Below the pieces are notes generated by a model. The model had not been told where the DNA came from and searched no databases. It saw only the letters and a list, made by a program, of their open reading frames with translations. A stretch of DNA of 64,000 nt from contig NZ_QKVK01000003.1 of assembly GCF_003234965.1 (NCBI RefSeq), positions 186,001-250,000 of the forward strand, read 5' to 3'. The translations under genes were made by a program, and so were the position numbers. The stretch comes from Aestuariivirga litoralis. Its GTDB lineage: Bacteria > Pseudomonadota > Alphaproteobacteria > Rhizobiales > Aestuariivirgaceae. This document shows positions 52,621 through 61,181 of the stretch, piece after piece (the first letter of the stretch is position 1; each line of letters opens with the position of its first letter).

Positions 52621-54336
52621 TTGAGTGATCTTCCGGTAGCCAGCCGTATCACGACCGGAACCGCACCGCTGCAGCCGCTGATTGTCACGGCGGCGGACCA
52701 CCGCTTTGCCCGCACGCTCATGCAGTTCCTGTTGTCCGCCGAGCGCCAGGGCGAGCACCGGCGCTGCCGCTGGGCTGTATATGACCTGGGACTTTCTGAC
52801 GCGGACAGAGCCGAGCTGCGACAACGATTTGCGTGGGCATCGCTGAAAGCGTTTTCACCGGCCAACTACCCACCGCACGTGGCGGTGGCGAGCGGCAGCT
52901 ATGCCTGGAAGCCCGTCATCATCGCGGACGCTGCGCAGTCCTGGGCGGGGCCGCTGTTCTGGTTCGACAGCGGCACGGTGCTGCGCCGCCCGCTCGATGC
53001 TGCGCTTTCCGAGCTGGCCCGTCAGGGCTTCTGGGGCCTGCGCAGCCAGATGCCATTGGCCCGGAAATGCGATCCGCGGGTGCTTGATGCGCTCGCCGTA
53101 GCGCCGGAGGTTCGCCATCTGCGGGAATACGCGGCCGGTGCCGTGGGCTTCGACTTACGCACGCCACTGGGCCGCCAGCTGGTGCAGGACTGGGCCCGTC
53201 ATGCCCTTGTTCGTGATCACATCGTGCCCGAGGGCTACCCGCCTTTTCACAAGCATGATCAGGCGCTGCTGAATTGCCTCCTCGCCAAGGCGGCCTTTGA
53301 AGGCCGTTTCGAGCCGACAGATGAGGAGATCGACATCAGCTCGGCCTCACCCGTCAAGGACGTATCGACCCGCAATTTCGTCCCCGGCCACATGCCACTC
53401 GCAGCCGACCCCCTGCTCCGCGCCTGGCAGGCCACACACAAGGCAGCCGACCAGCTCTATCATCGCGCCCGCCGTTTTGACGACACCCGGCTGGACGGCC
53501 TGCGGCGGCGCTGGAAGGAGCATTTCTCCGTCCACATCAGGAATGTGGCTACCGGCCATGAGACCGTCCTCTCCGGCCCCGGCGGCAGCTATTACGCTGA
53601 CCCCTTCCTCTGGCAGCGCGACGGCAGGACCTGGCTCTTCGTCGAGGAGTTCATCTATGCCCGCGACCAGGGTCGCCTTGCCGTACTGGAACTCGACGAC
53701 CGGCTCCACGTCGCCACTGCCGAGCCCGTCCAATTCGTGCCCGGTTATGCGGCACTCGACTGCCATGCCTCCTTTCCATTCATCTTCGCTCATGGCGGCG
53801 AGACCTACATGATCCCCGAAACCCATGAGCGGCGAAGTGTCGATCTCTACGTCTGCGAGCACTGGCCGGCGCGCTGGCGGCTCGTGCGGCGTTTGCTGGG
53901 GGGCATCGATGCGGTTGACACCATGGCGCTGCATCACGCGGGCCGGTGGTACCTGATCACCTCTGTGGCAGGGGGGGGCCAGAACCGGCATCTCGAAATC
54001 CACCATGCGACCGACATGCTCACGGGTTGCTTCGAGCCGCATCCGGTCAACGTCCGGAACATCTACGGCGACAACGCAAATGGCACCGGACGCAACGCCG
54101 GATTCATCATTCAGCAACCCGATGGTGCATTGCTGCGCCTCATGCAGAGCAGTGCCCGATACTATGGCGAATCAGTCCAGCCGATGCGGATCACCATGCT
54201 CACGGAGTCGGACTTCAGCGAGGAACCTGTGAATTCAGTCGATTGTCTTTCCGGCATTGTCGCCGGCTTTCCAACCCACCATGTCAGCCGCTCCGCCGGC
54301 CTCCTCGCCTTCGACACGCGCGACCGTGTGCGCTGA
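52621..54336 (+). CDS. Fused glycosyltransferase / GINT1-like beta-propeller protein
   Basis: A 571-residue protein with a TTG start at 52621 and AGGAAG five bases before it. Residues about 20-220 look like a GT-A glycosyltransferase (VTAADHRFARTLMQF, YAWKPVII, LFWFDSGTVL). Residues about 320-560 match the GINT1 N-terminal five-bladed-propeller region (YYADPFLWQRDGRTWLFVEEF, FPFIFAHGGETYMIPET, DTMALHHAGRWYLIT) of plant glucosamine inositolphosphorylceramide transferase. The domain also occurs in other bacterial glycan enzymes, so the ceramide link is suggestive only. It is the first gene of an operon with inositol-phosphate synthase. Confidence 0.72.
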   Translation: MSDLPVASRITTGTAPLQPLIVTAADHRFARTLMQFLLSAERQGEHRRCRWAVYDLGLSDADRAELRQRFAWASLKAFSPANYPPHVAVASGSYAWKPVIIADAAQSWAGPLFWFDSGTVLRRPLDAALSELARQGFWGLRSQMPLARKCDPRVLDALAVAPEVRHLREYAAGAVGFDLRTPLGRQLVQDWARHALVRDHIVPEGYPPFHKHDQALLNCLLAKAAFEGRFEPTDEEIDISSASPVKDVSTRNFVPGHMPLAADPLLRAWQATHKAADQLYHRARRFDDTRLDGLRRRWKEHFSVHIRNVATGHETVLSGPGGSYYADPFLWQRDGRTWLFVEEFIYARDQGRLAVLELDDRLHVATAEPVQFVPGYAALDCHASFPFIFAHGGETYMIPETHERRSVDLYVCEHWPARWRLVRRLLGGIDAVDTMALHHAGRWYLITSVAGGGQNRHLEIHHATDMLTGCFEPHPVNVRNIYGDNANGTGRNAGFIIQQPDGALLRLMQSSARYYGESVQPMRITMLTESDFSEEPVNSVDCLSGIVAGFPTHHVSRSAGLLAFDTRDRVR

Positions 54337-54347
54337 GACAATTCCCG

Positions 54348-55139
54348 ATGAATCTCAATAGCTTATGGATTGGCGGCACGTTACCACCCCTGCAGCGCCT
54401 CTGCCTTGCCTCCGCCGTGGCCACCGGCTGCCCCGTCCGCCTGTTCACCTATGAGGATGTGGATGGCATCCCCGAGGGTGTCGCCGTCGCCGATGCGCGC
54501 GAGGTGCTTGGCCTCGACAAGTTGATCCGCCATCGCAAGTCCGGCAGCGTGGCCTTGTTTTCTGATCGTTTTCGCTATGAAATCATTGGCTTGGAACTCG
54601 GCGCCTGGATCGATACCGACGTTCTGTTCCTGCAAGCGCCCGAGGCTGCGGGCGACTGTCTCGTGGGGTTGGAGGACAGCAAGCTCGTCGGCTCCTGCTT
54701 CATCTGGATCAAGCCGGGCCATCCGCTGATCGATGACCTGCGCCTCCACGCCGCTGACGAGTACCCCATCCCCGGCTGGTATCCCCTGTGGCGGCGAACA
54801 TATCTCAAGTTACGGAAAGCCTTGGGGAAACCCGAGCACGTCAGCGACCACGACTGGGGCGTGATCGGTCCCAACCTGCTCACCTGGCTGTTGCAGCAGC
54901 GCGGCATGTTCGACGACGCCCGTCCCGTCACCTGGGTCTCGGGCCTGCCATGGGACGAACGCCACAACATCTGGGACGGCAGTTACGACTGGCGGCGGTG
55001 GATCAACTCCGATACGGTCGGAATTCACTTGTGGAACTATGGCTTGTCGCAGGAAGAGCGATATCGGAGACCAGAACCGGGAAGTCTTCTGCAGACGGTT
55101 GCGGACAAGTGCGGATTTCAATGGCCCACGACAAGCTGA
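54348..55139 (+). CDS. Glycosyltransferase (GT32-like)
   Basis: A 263-residue protein. The GT32 pattern SDRFRYEIIGLELGAWIDTDVLFLQAP (about 66-92) contains the metal motif DTD (D84/D86 area), and a C-terminal WNYGLSQEERYRRP follows. These enzymes transfer alpha-linked hexoses to lipids or glycans. The ATG is 12 bases after the upstream gene's stop. The 104-base gap before the next gene is AT-rich and may hold an additional promoter. Confidence 0.8.
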   Translation: MNLNSLWIGGTLPPLQRLCLASAVATGCPVRLFTYEDVDGIPEGVAVADAREVLGLDKLIRHRKSGSVALFSDRFRYEIIGLELGAWIDTDVLFLQAPEAAGDCLVGLEDSKLVGSCFIWIKPGHPLIDDLRLHAADEYPIPGWYPLWRRTYLKLRKALGKPEHVSDHDWGVIGPNLLTWLLQQRGMFDDARPVTWVSGLPWDERHNIWDGSYDWRRWINSDTVGIHLWNYGLSQEERYRRPEPGSLLQTVADKCGFQWPTTS

Positions 55140-55243
55140 CAGGCCTTGTCCAAGGTGTTGTTCTGAACGGCTTGTCTTGCCGGGAATTTTGTGACAGTTG
55201 TCCGGATAACTTAAATTTGAATACTTTTTCGTGAGGGGTAACC

Positions 55244-56332
55244 TTGATTCGCACGGCTATCGTGGGTGTGGGCAATTGCGCCAGTTCACTCGTACAGGGC
55301 GTCTACTATTGCCGCGCTCAGGGCGCATCAGCGATCGGGGTACCATTTCCGAAGCTTGGGCCTTACGTTCCGGGCGACATCGAATTCGTCGCGGCCTTCG
55401 ACATTGATGGCCGCAAGACGGGCCAGGATTTATCGGAGGCCGTGTTCGCAGCCCCCAATTGCACCACCGTTTTCCACCCCAGCCTGCCAAAGACGAATGT
55501 GACGGTGGGCCGCGGTCCCAATCTCGACGGAATGACTGCCTTTCTCGGCAACCAGGCGCCGCAGCGCAGCTTCGTGCCGAGCCCGGCACCGGAAATGTCC
55601 GCGGCGGAGGTTGTCTCCGCGATGAAGGCGGCGCGTACCGAGGTGGTCATCAGCTTCCTGCCCGTCGGCTCACAGCAGGCCAGCGAGTTCTATGCCACAT
55701 GCGCTCTCGAGGCGGGTGCCGCCTATGTCAATGCCATTCCGGTCTTCCTCGCCAGCAATCCGGTCTGGGCCAGCGCATTCAAACAGCGCGGACTTCCCAT
55801 CCTGGGCGACGACTTCAAGGCCCAGGTTGGGGCCACCATTGTTCACCGGACGCTGGCCCATCTGTTTGACATGCGCGGCGCTGTGCTGGACCGGTCCTAT
55901 CAGCTGAATGTCGGTGGCAATACCGACTTCCTCAACATGATGGATCACAACAGGCTTCTCAGCAAACGCGAGTCGAAGACAGAAGCCGTGCAATCCGTGC
56001 TCGAAAGCAGGCTTTCGGACGACAATGTCCGGATCGGACCCTCCGACTATGTTCCCTGGCTCAACGACCAGAAGGTCGGATATGTGCGTCTCGAGGGTCG
56101 CCTTCTTGGTGGTGTTCCCATGAATATGGAAGTGCGGCTGTCGGTCGAAGATTCGCCCAATGCCGCCGCCATGGCGATGTCGGCCATCCGCTGCGCGAAG
56201 ATTGCCCTTGACCGCAAACTGTCCGGTGCGATCTGGGAGGCCTCCGCCTTCCTGTTCAAGCATCCACCACGCCAGGTGCAGGATGACGAAGGCCAGCGTT
56301 TGCTTGTCGAGTTTGCCGAAGGAAGGCTCTGA
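55244..56332 (+). CDS. ino1: myo-Inositol-1-phosphate synthase
   Basis: A 362-residue NAD-dependent synthase that cyclises glucose-6-phosphate to inositol-3-phosphate. The length and layout match the short bacterial (actinobacterial-type) enzymes. The NAD motif is IVGVGNCASSLVQG (residues 6-19). LGDDFKAQVGATIVHR and LNVGGNTDFLNM carry active-site residues, and PSDYVPWLND and SPNAAAMAMSAIRCAK are conserved. It starts with TTG at 55244, nine bases after a GAGGGG ribosome site. It is rare in Hyphomicrobiales and implies an inositol-containing product. Confidence 0.92.
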   Translation: MIRTAIVGVGNCASSLVQGVYYCRAQGASAIGVPFPKLGPYVPGDIEFVAAFDIDGRKTGQDLSEAVFAAPNCTTVFHPSLPKTNVTVGRGPNLDGMTAFLGNQAPQRSFVPSPAPEMSAAEVVSAMKAARTEVVISFLPVGSQQASEFYATCALEAGAAYVNAIPVFLASNPVWASAFKQRGLPILGDDFKAQVGATIVHRTLAHLFDMRGAVLDRSYQLNVGGNTDFLNMMDHNRLLSKRESKTEAVQSVLESRLSDDNVRIGPSDYVPWLNDQKVGYVRLEGRLLGGVPMNMEVRLSVEDSPNAAAMAMSAIRCAKIALDRKLSGAIWEASAFLFKHPPRQVQDDEGQRLLVEFAEGRL

Positions 56333-56340
56333 TCCCAGCG

Positions 56341-57147
56341 ATGCCGGGACATGCGATCATCACGGGCGGAAGCAGCGGGATCGGCCTGGCAATCGCAAAA
56401 TTGCTGTCGTCGCGCGGCGCCTCCGTTTCCCTGATAGCGCGCAATCGCGACAAGCTTGGGGCCGCTCGTGAGGTCCTTTTGTCTGCGGCTGATGGACGGG
56501 CCAAGGTTCAGACCTTTTCGGCGGATGTCAGGGACGCCGAGGAATTGCAACAGGCGATCGCCTCGGCCGTCGCGGCCTTCGGTACTCCAGACTGGGGAAT
56601 ATCGTCCGCCGGCATCGTGATCCCGGGCATGTTCGTGAAGCAGTCGTTGCGGGACCACGAGGACCAGTGGCGAACCAACTACCTTGGCTCCCTGCAATTC
56701 GCGCACTTCATTCTTCCGCACCTCGAAAAGTCTTCCAGACCAAGACTCGTGCTCATTGCCTCAGGTGCGGCCTTTGCGGGTCTCTATGGGTACAGTTCCT
56801 ATGGTCCTGCAAAGTTCGCCGTGCGCGGACTTGCAGAGAGCCTGCGTGTGGAGCTGAAGCCCCGCAACGTGTCTGTTACCATAGCATTTCCAGGCGACAC
56901 GGATACGCCGCAGCTGCGCTCCGAACTGAAGCTGCGACCGAAAGTGACGAGCGAGCTTGCGCGCGGCGGTGGCGTCATGAGTCCGGAAGCGGTCGCAAAA
57001 GGCATCATCAGCGCGGCAGAGCGAGGTGACTTTCAGGTCACTTTCGGTTGGCAGCTCAAAATGCTGGCTCGCACCCATAGTCTCATCGCCCCATTGCTCC
57101 GCGGCTATCAGGACTGGCTCATCAAGCGCTCTGGTGAGGATCCGTGA
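56341..57147 (+). CDS. SDR reductase, 3-ketodihydrosphingosine reductase-like
   Basis: A 268-residue short-chain dehydrogenase. The cofactor motif is TGGSSGIG (8-15), N113 is in NYLG, and S141, Y154 and K158 form the catalytic set. The stretch YGPAKFAVRGLAE and PGDTDTP (about 184-190), followed by a KLRPKVT-like tail, is characteristic of KDSR, the sphingolipid reductase, rather than FabG. The usual NxAG is SSAG. It is eight bases after ino1 and overlaps the CdsA-like gene (GTGA), so a lipid role is likely. Confidence 0.82.
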   Translation: MPGHAIITGGSSGIGLAIAKLLSSRGASVSLIARNRDKLGAAREVLLSAADGRAKVQTFSADVRDAEELQQAIASAVAAFGTPDWGISSAGIVIPGMFVKQSLRDHEDQWRTNYLGSLQFAHFILPHLEKSSRPRLVLIASGAAFAGLYGYSSYGPAKFAVRGLAESLRVELKPRNVSVTIAFPGDTDTPQLRSELKLRPKVTSELARGGGVMSPEAVAKGIISAAERGDFQVTFGWQLKMLARTHSLIAPLLRGYQDWLIKRSGEDP

Positions 57148-58040
57148 CAGACCACCTGACCGTCGCCGCGCTTGCGCAGGCGATCGGATGGGCATTCGCC
57201 GTTGGCGCGCTGCTTCTGCTTGTTCTCACGGTGCTGCCGCAGACCCGAACGATCGCCCGCGGCCTGTGGCCCATCCTGGTCTCGGAGGCCGGGATCCTCG
57301 CCGCGGGGGTTCTGCCATGGTTCCTGCCCAGTTGGGCCCTGTTTACCCTTCTTGTGATCGTTGCTTCACGGATCGGGTTCGAGAGTGGAACCGTTCACGG
57401 GCTCATTGCCGCAAGACCCGTCCGCCTCATGTATTCGCTCCTGTTACCGGTCGCTTGTGTGATGGCTTGGTTCGGCGACTCAGCGCTTGTGCTGCCAGGT
57501 GCTGCGGCTCTCATGCTTGCGTCATTGCTTGCAATGAGCTTCTCCCGGCCTCGTTCCCTCGTAGGTGACCTTGCTAGATTCAGCATTTTTCCTTTGATTC
57601 CCTTCGCGGTGTTTTGCCATCTGGCAGGTCAGCCAGGCATGGCGTCCCTCATTGTTCTGGCCTTCTTTCTTGTCGAGACATTTGACAGTTTTTCGCTTCT
57701 TGGCGGCAAGCTGTTTGGCAAAACCTTGCTGGTGCCGCGCCTGAGCCCGCGCAAGACATGGGAAGGCCTTGCCACGGGAAGCGCAACCCTGTTCATGGCA
57801 GTCCTGGCGCTTGTGTCATGGCTCGGGCTACCGTTGCTCGAAATGTTGATGGGGGGAATGGTGGTGATTGCCTCGGCAATCACCGGTGATCTCCTTGGCT
57901 CCGCCGCCAAGCGTAGCGCCAGCGTGAAGGACTACCCGCCGGTCATGAAAGTCCAGGGAGGACTGCTCGACATCATCGACTCGTGGATCGTCGCCGGACC
58001 TTGCCTGGTCGGCTTCTACTTTCTCACAGCGGGTCAGTAG
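57144..58040 (+). CDS. CdsA-like phosphatidate cytidylyltransferase
   Basis: A 298-residue membrane protein with about eight helices. CdsA family features are seen in GGKLFGKTLLVPRLSPRKTWEG and in GDLLGSAAKRSASVKDYPPVMKVQGGLLDIIDS. The signature deviates from the consensus: the histidine of HGG is Gln and the final D-R is replaced by Ile/Asp-Ser. It may make a CDP-lipid for a special acceptor or have lost activity. Start GTG overlaps the SDR stop. It is the last gene of the plus operon, 47 bases from the convergent MaoC gene. Confidence 0.85.
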   Translation: MTDHLTVAALAQAIGWAFAVGALLLLVLTVLPQTRTIARGLWPILVSEAGILAAGVLPWFLPSWALFTLLVIVASRIGFESGTVHGLIAARPVRLMYSLLLPVACVMAWFGDSALVLPGAAALMLASLLAMSFSRPRSLVGDLARFSIFPLIPFAVFCHLAGQPGMASLIVLAFFLVETFDSFSLLGGKLFGKTLLVPRLSPRKTWEGLATGSATLFMAVLALVSWLGLPLLEMLMGGMVVIASAITGDLLGSAAKRSASVKDYPPVMKVQGGLLDIIDSWIVAGPCLVGFYFLTAGQ

Positions 58041-58087
58041 CCTGTGCTTGCTCGGGCCGGATCTTCGGATTGCCTGACGAGGCATTT

Positions 58088-58468
58088 CTAAGCGTTGGGT
58101 TCCAAGCCTGCTTCGGCAATGGCAACCAGCGTACCATCCGCAAGAGTGGCGAGAAGACGCAAGTGGAGCCGAGAGTCCGCCATATCGAGCTTGCGCGCCT
58201 TGAGAATCAGCGCGCTACCGACCGGCACCGGGCGAACGAAGCGAATCTGCAACGTGACTGTATGGTAGTCCCTGAGGCTCTCGAGAAGAGCCTCAAATCG
58301 GGCCGCAATGAACATTCCATGCAGGATCGGCTTCTCGAGACCGGCATCACGCGCATGGCTGGGCGAGAAGTGGATTGGGTTTTCATCTCCCGATGCGCGC
58401 GCAAAGGCCAAGACCTGTTCCGTGGTGACAACGCCTGTTTGCTGAGGCTCCGGGATCTCACTGGTCAT
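58088..58468 (-). CDS. MaoC-like hot-dog dehydratase subunit
   Basis: A 126-residue single hot-dog protein with the MaoC hydratase motif FARASGDENPIHFS (D28 and H33, the D-x4-H pair) followed by PILHGMF. This corresponds to the C-terminal, catalytic half of (R)-enoyl hydratase/HadB-type dehydratases. The ATG at 58468 overlaps the upstream hot-dog gene by 11 bases. A longer start at 58486 is possible. It probably pairs with that gene product. Confidence 0.87.
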   Translation of the reverse strand: MTSEIPEPQQTGVVTTEQVLAFARASGDENPIHFSPSHARDAGLEKPILHGMFIAARFEALLESLRDYHTVTLQIRFVRPVPVGSALILKARKLDMADSRLHLRLLATLADGTLVAIAEAGLEPNA

Positions 58469-58841
58469 CGGAGCAACGCTCCACAAACCAAATGTCGGAT
58501 GACGTCTGGAGACAGAGAAGACCCGCCTTATCTCTCAGGCACTGCTCGAGACGAAGGCGGTTCACGTCGACCGGCACGAGTTCAATCTCACAGCGATAGT
58601 CGACGTCCAGTTGGAGGGGATGTATCGCGTGGCTATCCTGCCCGGCATGGAGGGGATAGCGGCCTCTGGCGAATTTGCCGATTGCATCGACAACCTGGCC
58701 TGCTGTGGCCGCGCGGAATGCCATACTGACAAGCGGTGCGTCTCCGCTAAGGCCAAGTGCTGCACGATAGCTGCGGGCCTCTTTCGGAGTAATCCGGAAT
58801 GGGAATGCAGGAAGACTCACGCTGGGCGGCATCGCTGTCAC
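58458..58841 (-). CDS. Hot-dog-fold protein, probable dehydratase partner subunit
   Basis: A 127-residue protein resembling the non-catalytic N-terminal half of MaoC-type dehydratases. The pattern GRYPLHAGQDSHAIHPLQLDVDY matches the hot-dog core of FAS1-type regions, with no D-x4-H catalytic pair. Start GTG at 58841 overlaps the ketoacyl-synthase stop (GTGA); an internal ATG (58832) is an alternative. Together with the next gene it resembles a HadA/HadB-like heterodimer (inference). Confidence 0.62.
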   Translation of the reverse strand: MTAMPPSVSLPAFPFRITPKEARSYRAALGLSGDAPLVSMAFRAATAGQVVDAIGKFARGRYPLHAGQDSHAIHPLQLDVDYRCEIELVPVDVNRLRLEQCLRDKAGLLCLQTSSDIWFVERCSDDQ

Positions 58842-60061
58842 TGAGCAGAGGCCTTGCGCACGATGAGGCTCGCATTGATCCCGCCAAAGGCAAACGAGTT
58901 TGACATCGCGGCCGATATAGAAACGGGCCGCGCCAAGTTCGGCACCGGATCACGAAGGCAGTCACGATCCGGGCCTTGCCAGTTTATCGTTGGGGGAGCC
59001 ACGTCGGCTTGGGTGGCCTTGACGGTGACAACAAGCTCGAGAGCCCCGGCCGCACCAAGCGTGTGTCCGTGTATGGGTTTCGTGGAGGATACTGAAAGCC
59101 TGTCCACTCCAGAACCGAACACCCGGAGGAGAGCCTCGCTCTCAGACCGGTCATTGAGAATCGTGCCAGTTCCATGTGCATTGACGTAATCGATGTCGTC
59201 CGCCTCCAGGCCGGCATCGGCAATAGCCAACTGCATGGCCGTTGCTGCGCCTGTTGCATCTGGCCGCACGATATCGCCAGCATCACTCGTACTGCCAAAG
59301 CCGGCGAGTTCCACATGCGGCCGGGCTCCGCGTTCCCGTGCTGACTGCTCGGTCTCGAGCATCAGCATCGCGGCGCCTTCGCCGAGGACCATTCCGTCAC
59401 GTCCGGCCGAGAACGGCCGGCAATCGCGGAGTGTCATGACACGGAGTGTCTCCCATGCCCGAAAGGTTGCAGGGGTGATGAGGCACTCACTTCCGCCGAC
59501 CAGGGCCCGATCGGCCAATCCCTGGCGCAGCAGCATCAACCCCAGGCCGATGGCCTGGCTGGAGGAGGAGCATGCACTCGACACCGCAAGGGACATGCCT
59601 TTGGCACCGAACGCCATCGACAGGTGGGAGGCGGCCGCGTTTGGCATCACCTTCGGAATGGTCATCGGGTCAGTGCGCTCGTGCGACTGATAGAATTTGT
59701 AGTGCTCGATGTCTGACGTCGTGGCGCCACCAATGCCGCTGCCAACAAGAACCGCAGCCCTTGTGCCGAGGGGTGTTGATGCGGGCCACCCTGCATCGGC
59801 CAACGCTTCCCGGGCGGCCACAAGCGCCATTTGTGCAAACCGATCTGTCGACCTGATCGTCTCGGCGGGCAGCAGAGTAGCGGCATCGAAATCCGGCAGG
59901 TGCGCAGCCCGCTTCACTTGCTGATTGGAGGTGCGGGGCAGGGCCAGTACCCGCACGCCGGTTCTGCCCTCGCGCGTGGCATCCCACAGTGAATTCACCC
60001 CTAGTCCCAGGGCGGTGACGGCACCCATGCCGGTGATGAAAACGCGCGGCCTCGATCCCAT
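58838..60061 (-). CDS. Beta-ketoacyl-[ACP] synthase (KAS II-like)
   Basis: A 407-residue thiolase-fold condensing enzyme. The catalytic triad is C164 (SSACSSSSQA), H296 (NAHGTGT) and H333 (PIHGHTLGAAG). It condenses an acyl chain with malonyl-ACP. The ATG overlaps the acyl-carrier-protein stop by one base (TGATG). It is separate from the housekeeping fab cluster, so a specialised chain-elongation role is likely. Confidence 0.93.
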   Translation of the reverse strand: MGSRPRVFITGMGAVTALGLGVNSLWDATREGRTGVRVLALPRTSNQQVKRAAHLPDFDAATLLPAETIRSTDRFAQMALVAAREALADAGWPASTPLGTRAAVLVGSGIGGATTSDIEHYKFYQSHERTDPMTIPKVMPNAAASHLSMAFGAKGMSLAVSSACSSSSQAIGLGLMLLRQGLADRALVGGSECLITPATFRAWETLRVMTLRDCRPFSAGRDGMVLGEGAAMLMLETEQSARERGARPHVELAGFGSTSDAGDIVRPDATGAATAMQLAIADAGLEADDIDYVNAHGTGTILNDRSESEALLRVFGSGVDRLSVSSTKPIHGHTLGAAGALELVVTVKATQADVAPPTINWQGPDRDCLRDPVPNLARPVSISAAMSNSFAFGGINASLIVRKASAQ

Positions 60062-60318
60062 CAGGAGCGCTGCTTCTCCAGATGTGGCCGCAACGCCACG
60101 ACGAAGTCTCCGACCGTTCGCGCGTCAGAGAGGGAACTGTCCACCGGTATGTAGGCTCCGAACTCTTCCTCGACTGCCATCAGGATGACAATGACGTCAG
60201 CGGACGCGATCCCGAGGCTGTCAAGGGTGGCGTCAGGGGTGAGCTTGGCCTTGTCGATCAACCCTTCACGCGCCACGATCGCGAGAAGCCGATCCTCGAT
60301 ATGGTCAGATGCAGTCAT
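60061..60318 (-). CDS. Acyl carrier protein
   Basis: An 85-residue ACP. The phosphopantetheine attachment serine is S34 in LDSLGIAS, with the acidic helix II-like stretch following. The ATG at 60318 is preferred; the longer reading to 60363 is not ACP-like. It probably carries the chain for the coupled ketoacyl synthase. Confidence 0.88.
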   Translation of the reverse strand: MTASDHIEDRLLAIVAREGLIDKAKLTPDATLDSLGIASADVIVILMAVEEEFGAYIPVDSSLSDARTVGDFVVALRPHLEKQRS

Positions 60319-60387
60319 GCGACGCGGAACGCCCACCCATGGAAATATCTTGCGTTGTGGCAATCTAGAAAGATGAGGCCCTACTGT

Positions 60388-61173
60388 CTATACATCTTTG
60401 CCAGATTGGCCTCCCCGCAGATTTCGTGCCGGTAGCTCGAAAAGGGAGGCCGTCCCCTCCTCGATGACGTGTTCCAGGCGTCGAACAAACATGTCCCGAC
60501 GCAGCCCGGGCTCGATTGGGGGAAGAAATGCGATTACGGCATGACCCGGAGACGGCAGGACGGTTCCCGCCGGCCACTGGCGCCCGGAATTGACCGCAAC
60601 GGGCCAGCAGGGAGCCTTCAACGCGGAATACAGCAACCCCACGCCCGCCTTGTAGTCCGGCGGAGCCCCCACCTGGCGACGTGAACCTTCCGGAAAGATG
60701 ACGACTGGCCGGCCTGCGTGATGTGCTGCTTGGGCCGCGGAGAGCAGCGAGCGTGCAGCATCAAGGTCTCCGGAGCGGTCAACACCAATATGTCCCATCT
60801 TGCGGAGTATGCTGCCGATGATGGGAAGGGCCAGCAACTCGCTTTTCAGAATGATGGCCGGATCACCGAGCGCGTGCTGTAGCACAAGCGTTTCCAGAGC
60901 CGACTGGTGTTTGGCGGCGATGAGCGTGGGGCCGCACGACCGTGCGCTTAGCCCCCTCACCTCGAAGCTCAGTCCCGTCACAACACGCAATAGGCGGAGA
61001 ATGACTCCGAGATAGGAATTGACAATGGCGACAACGTAACGTCGGGGCAGCATGAGGGCGGGAAGGAGGACCATATAGACCATGGTCACCGTGGACATGC
61101 ACAGCCAGAAGCCGGCATGACGAAGCTGGCGGATCAAGGGACTGGGACGAGCGGCCGGATCAAGGAGGTCCAT
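60388..61173 (-). CDS. 1-Acylglycerol-3-phosphate acyltransferase (PlsC) family protein
   Basis: A 261-residue membrane-associated acyltransferase with one N-terminal helix (about 20-45). Motif I is KHQSALET, an H-x4-E variant (H89, E94) of the usual H-x4-D, found in part of the family. Motif III is FPEGSRR (160-166). It can esterify lysophospholipids or other lipid alcohols. The ATG at 61173 lies eight bases after the upstream gene stop. A longer start at 61260 would overlap that gene and is rejected. Confidence 0.87.
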   Translation of the reverse strand: MDLLDPAARPSPLIRQLRHAGFWLCMSTVTMVYMVLLPALMLPRRYVVAIVNSYLGVILRLLRVVTGLSFEVRGLSARSCGPTLIAAKHQSALETLVLQHALGDPAIILKSELLALPIIGSILRKMGHIGVDRSGDLDAARSLLSAAQAAHHAGRPVVIFPEGSRRQVGAPPDYKAGVGLLYSALKAPCWPVAVNSGRQWPAGTVLPSPGHAVIAFLPPIEPGLRRDMFVRRLEHVIEEGTASLFELPARNLRGGQSGKDV

Positions 61174-61181
61174 TGTCGGGT

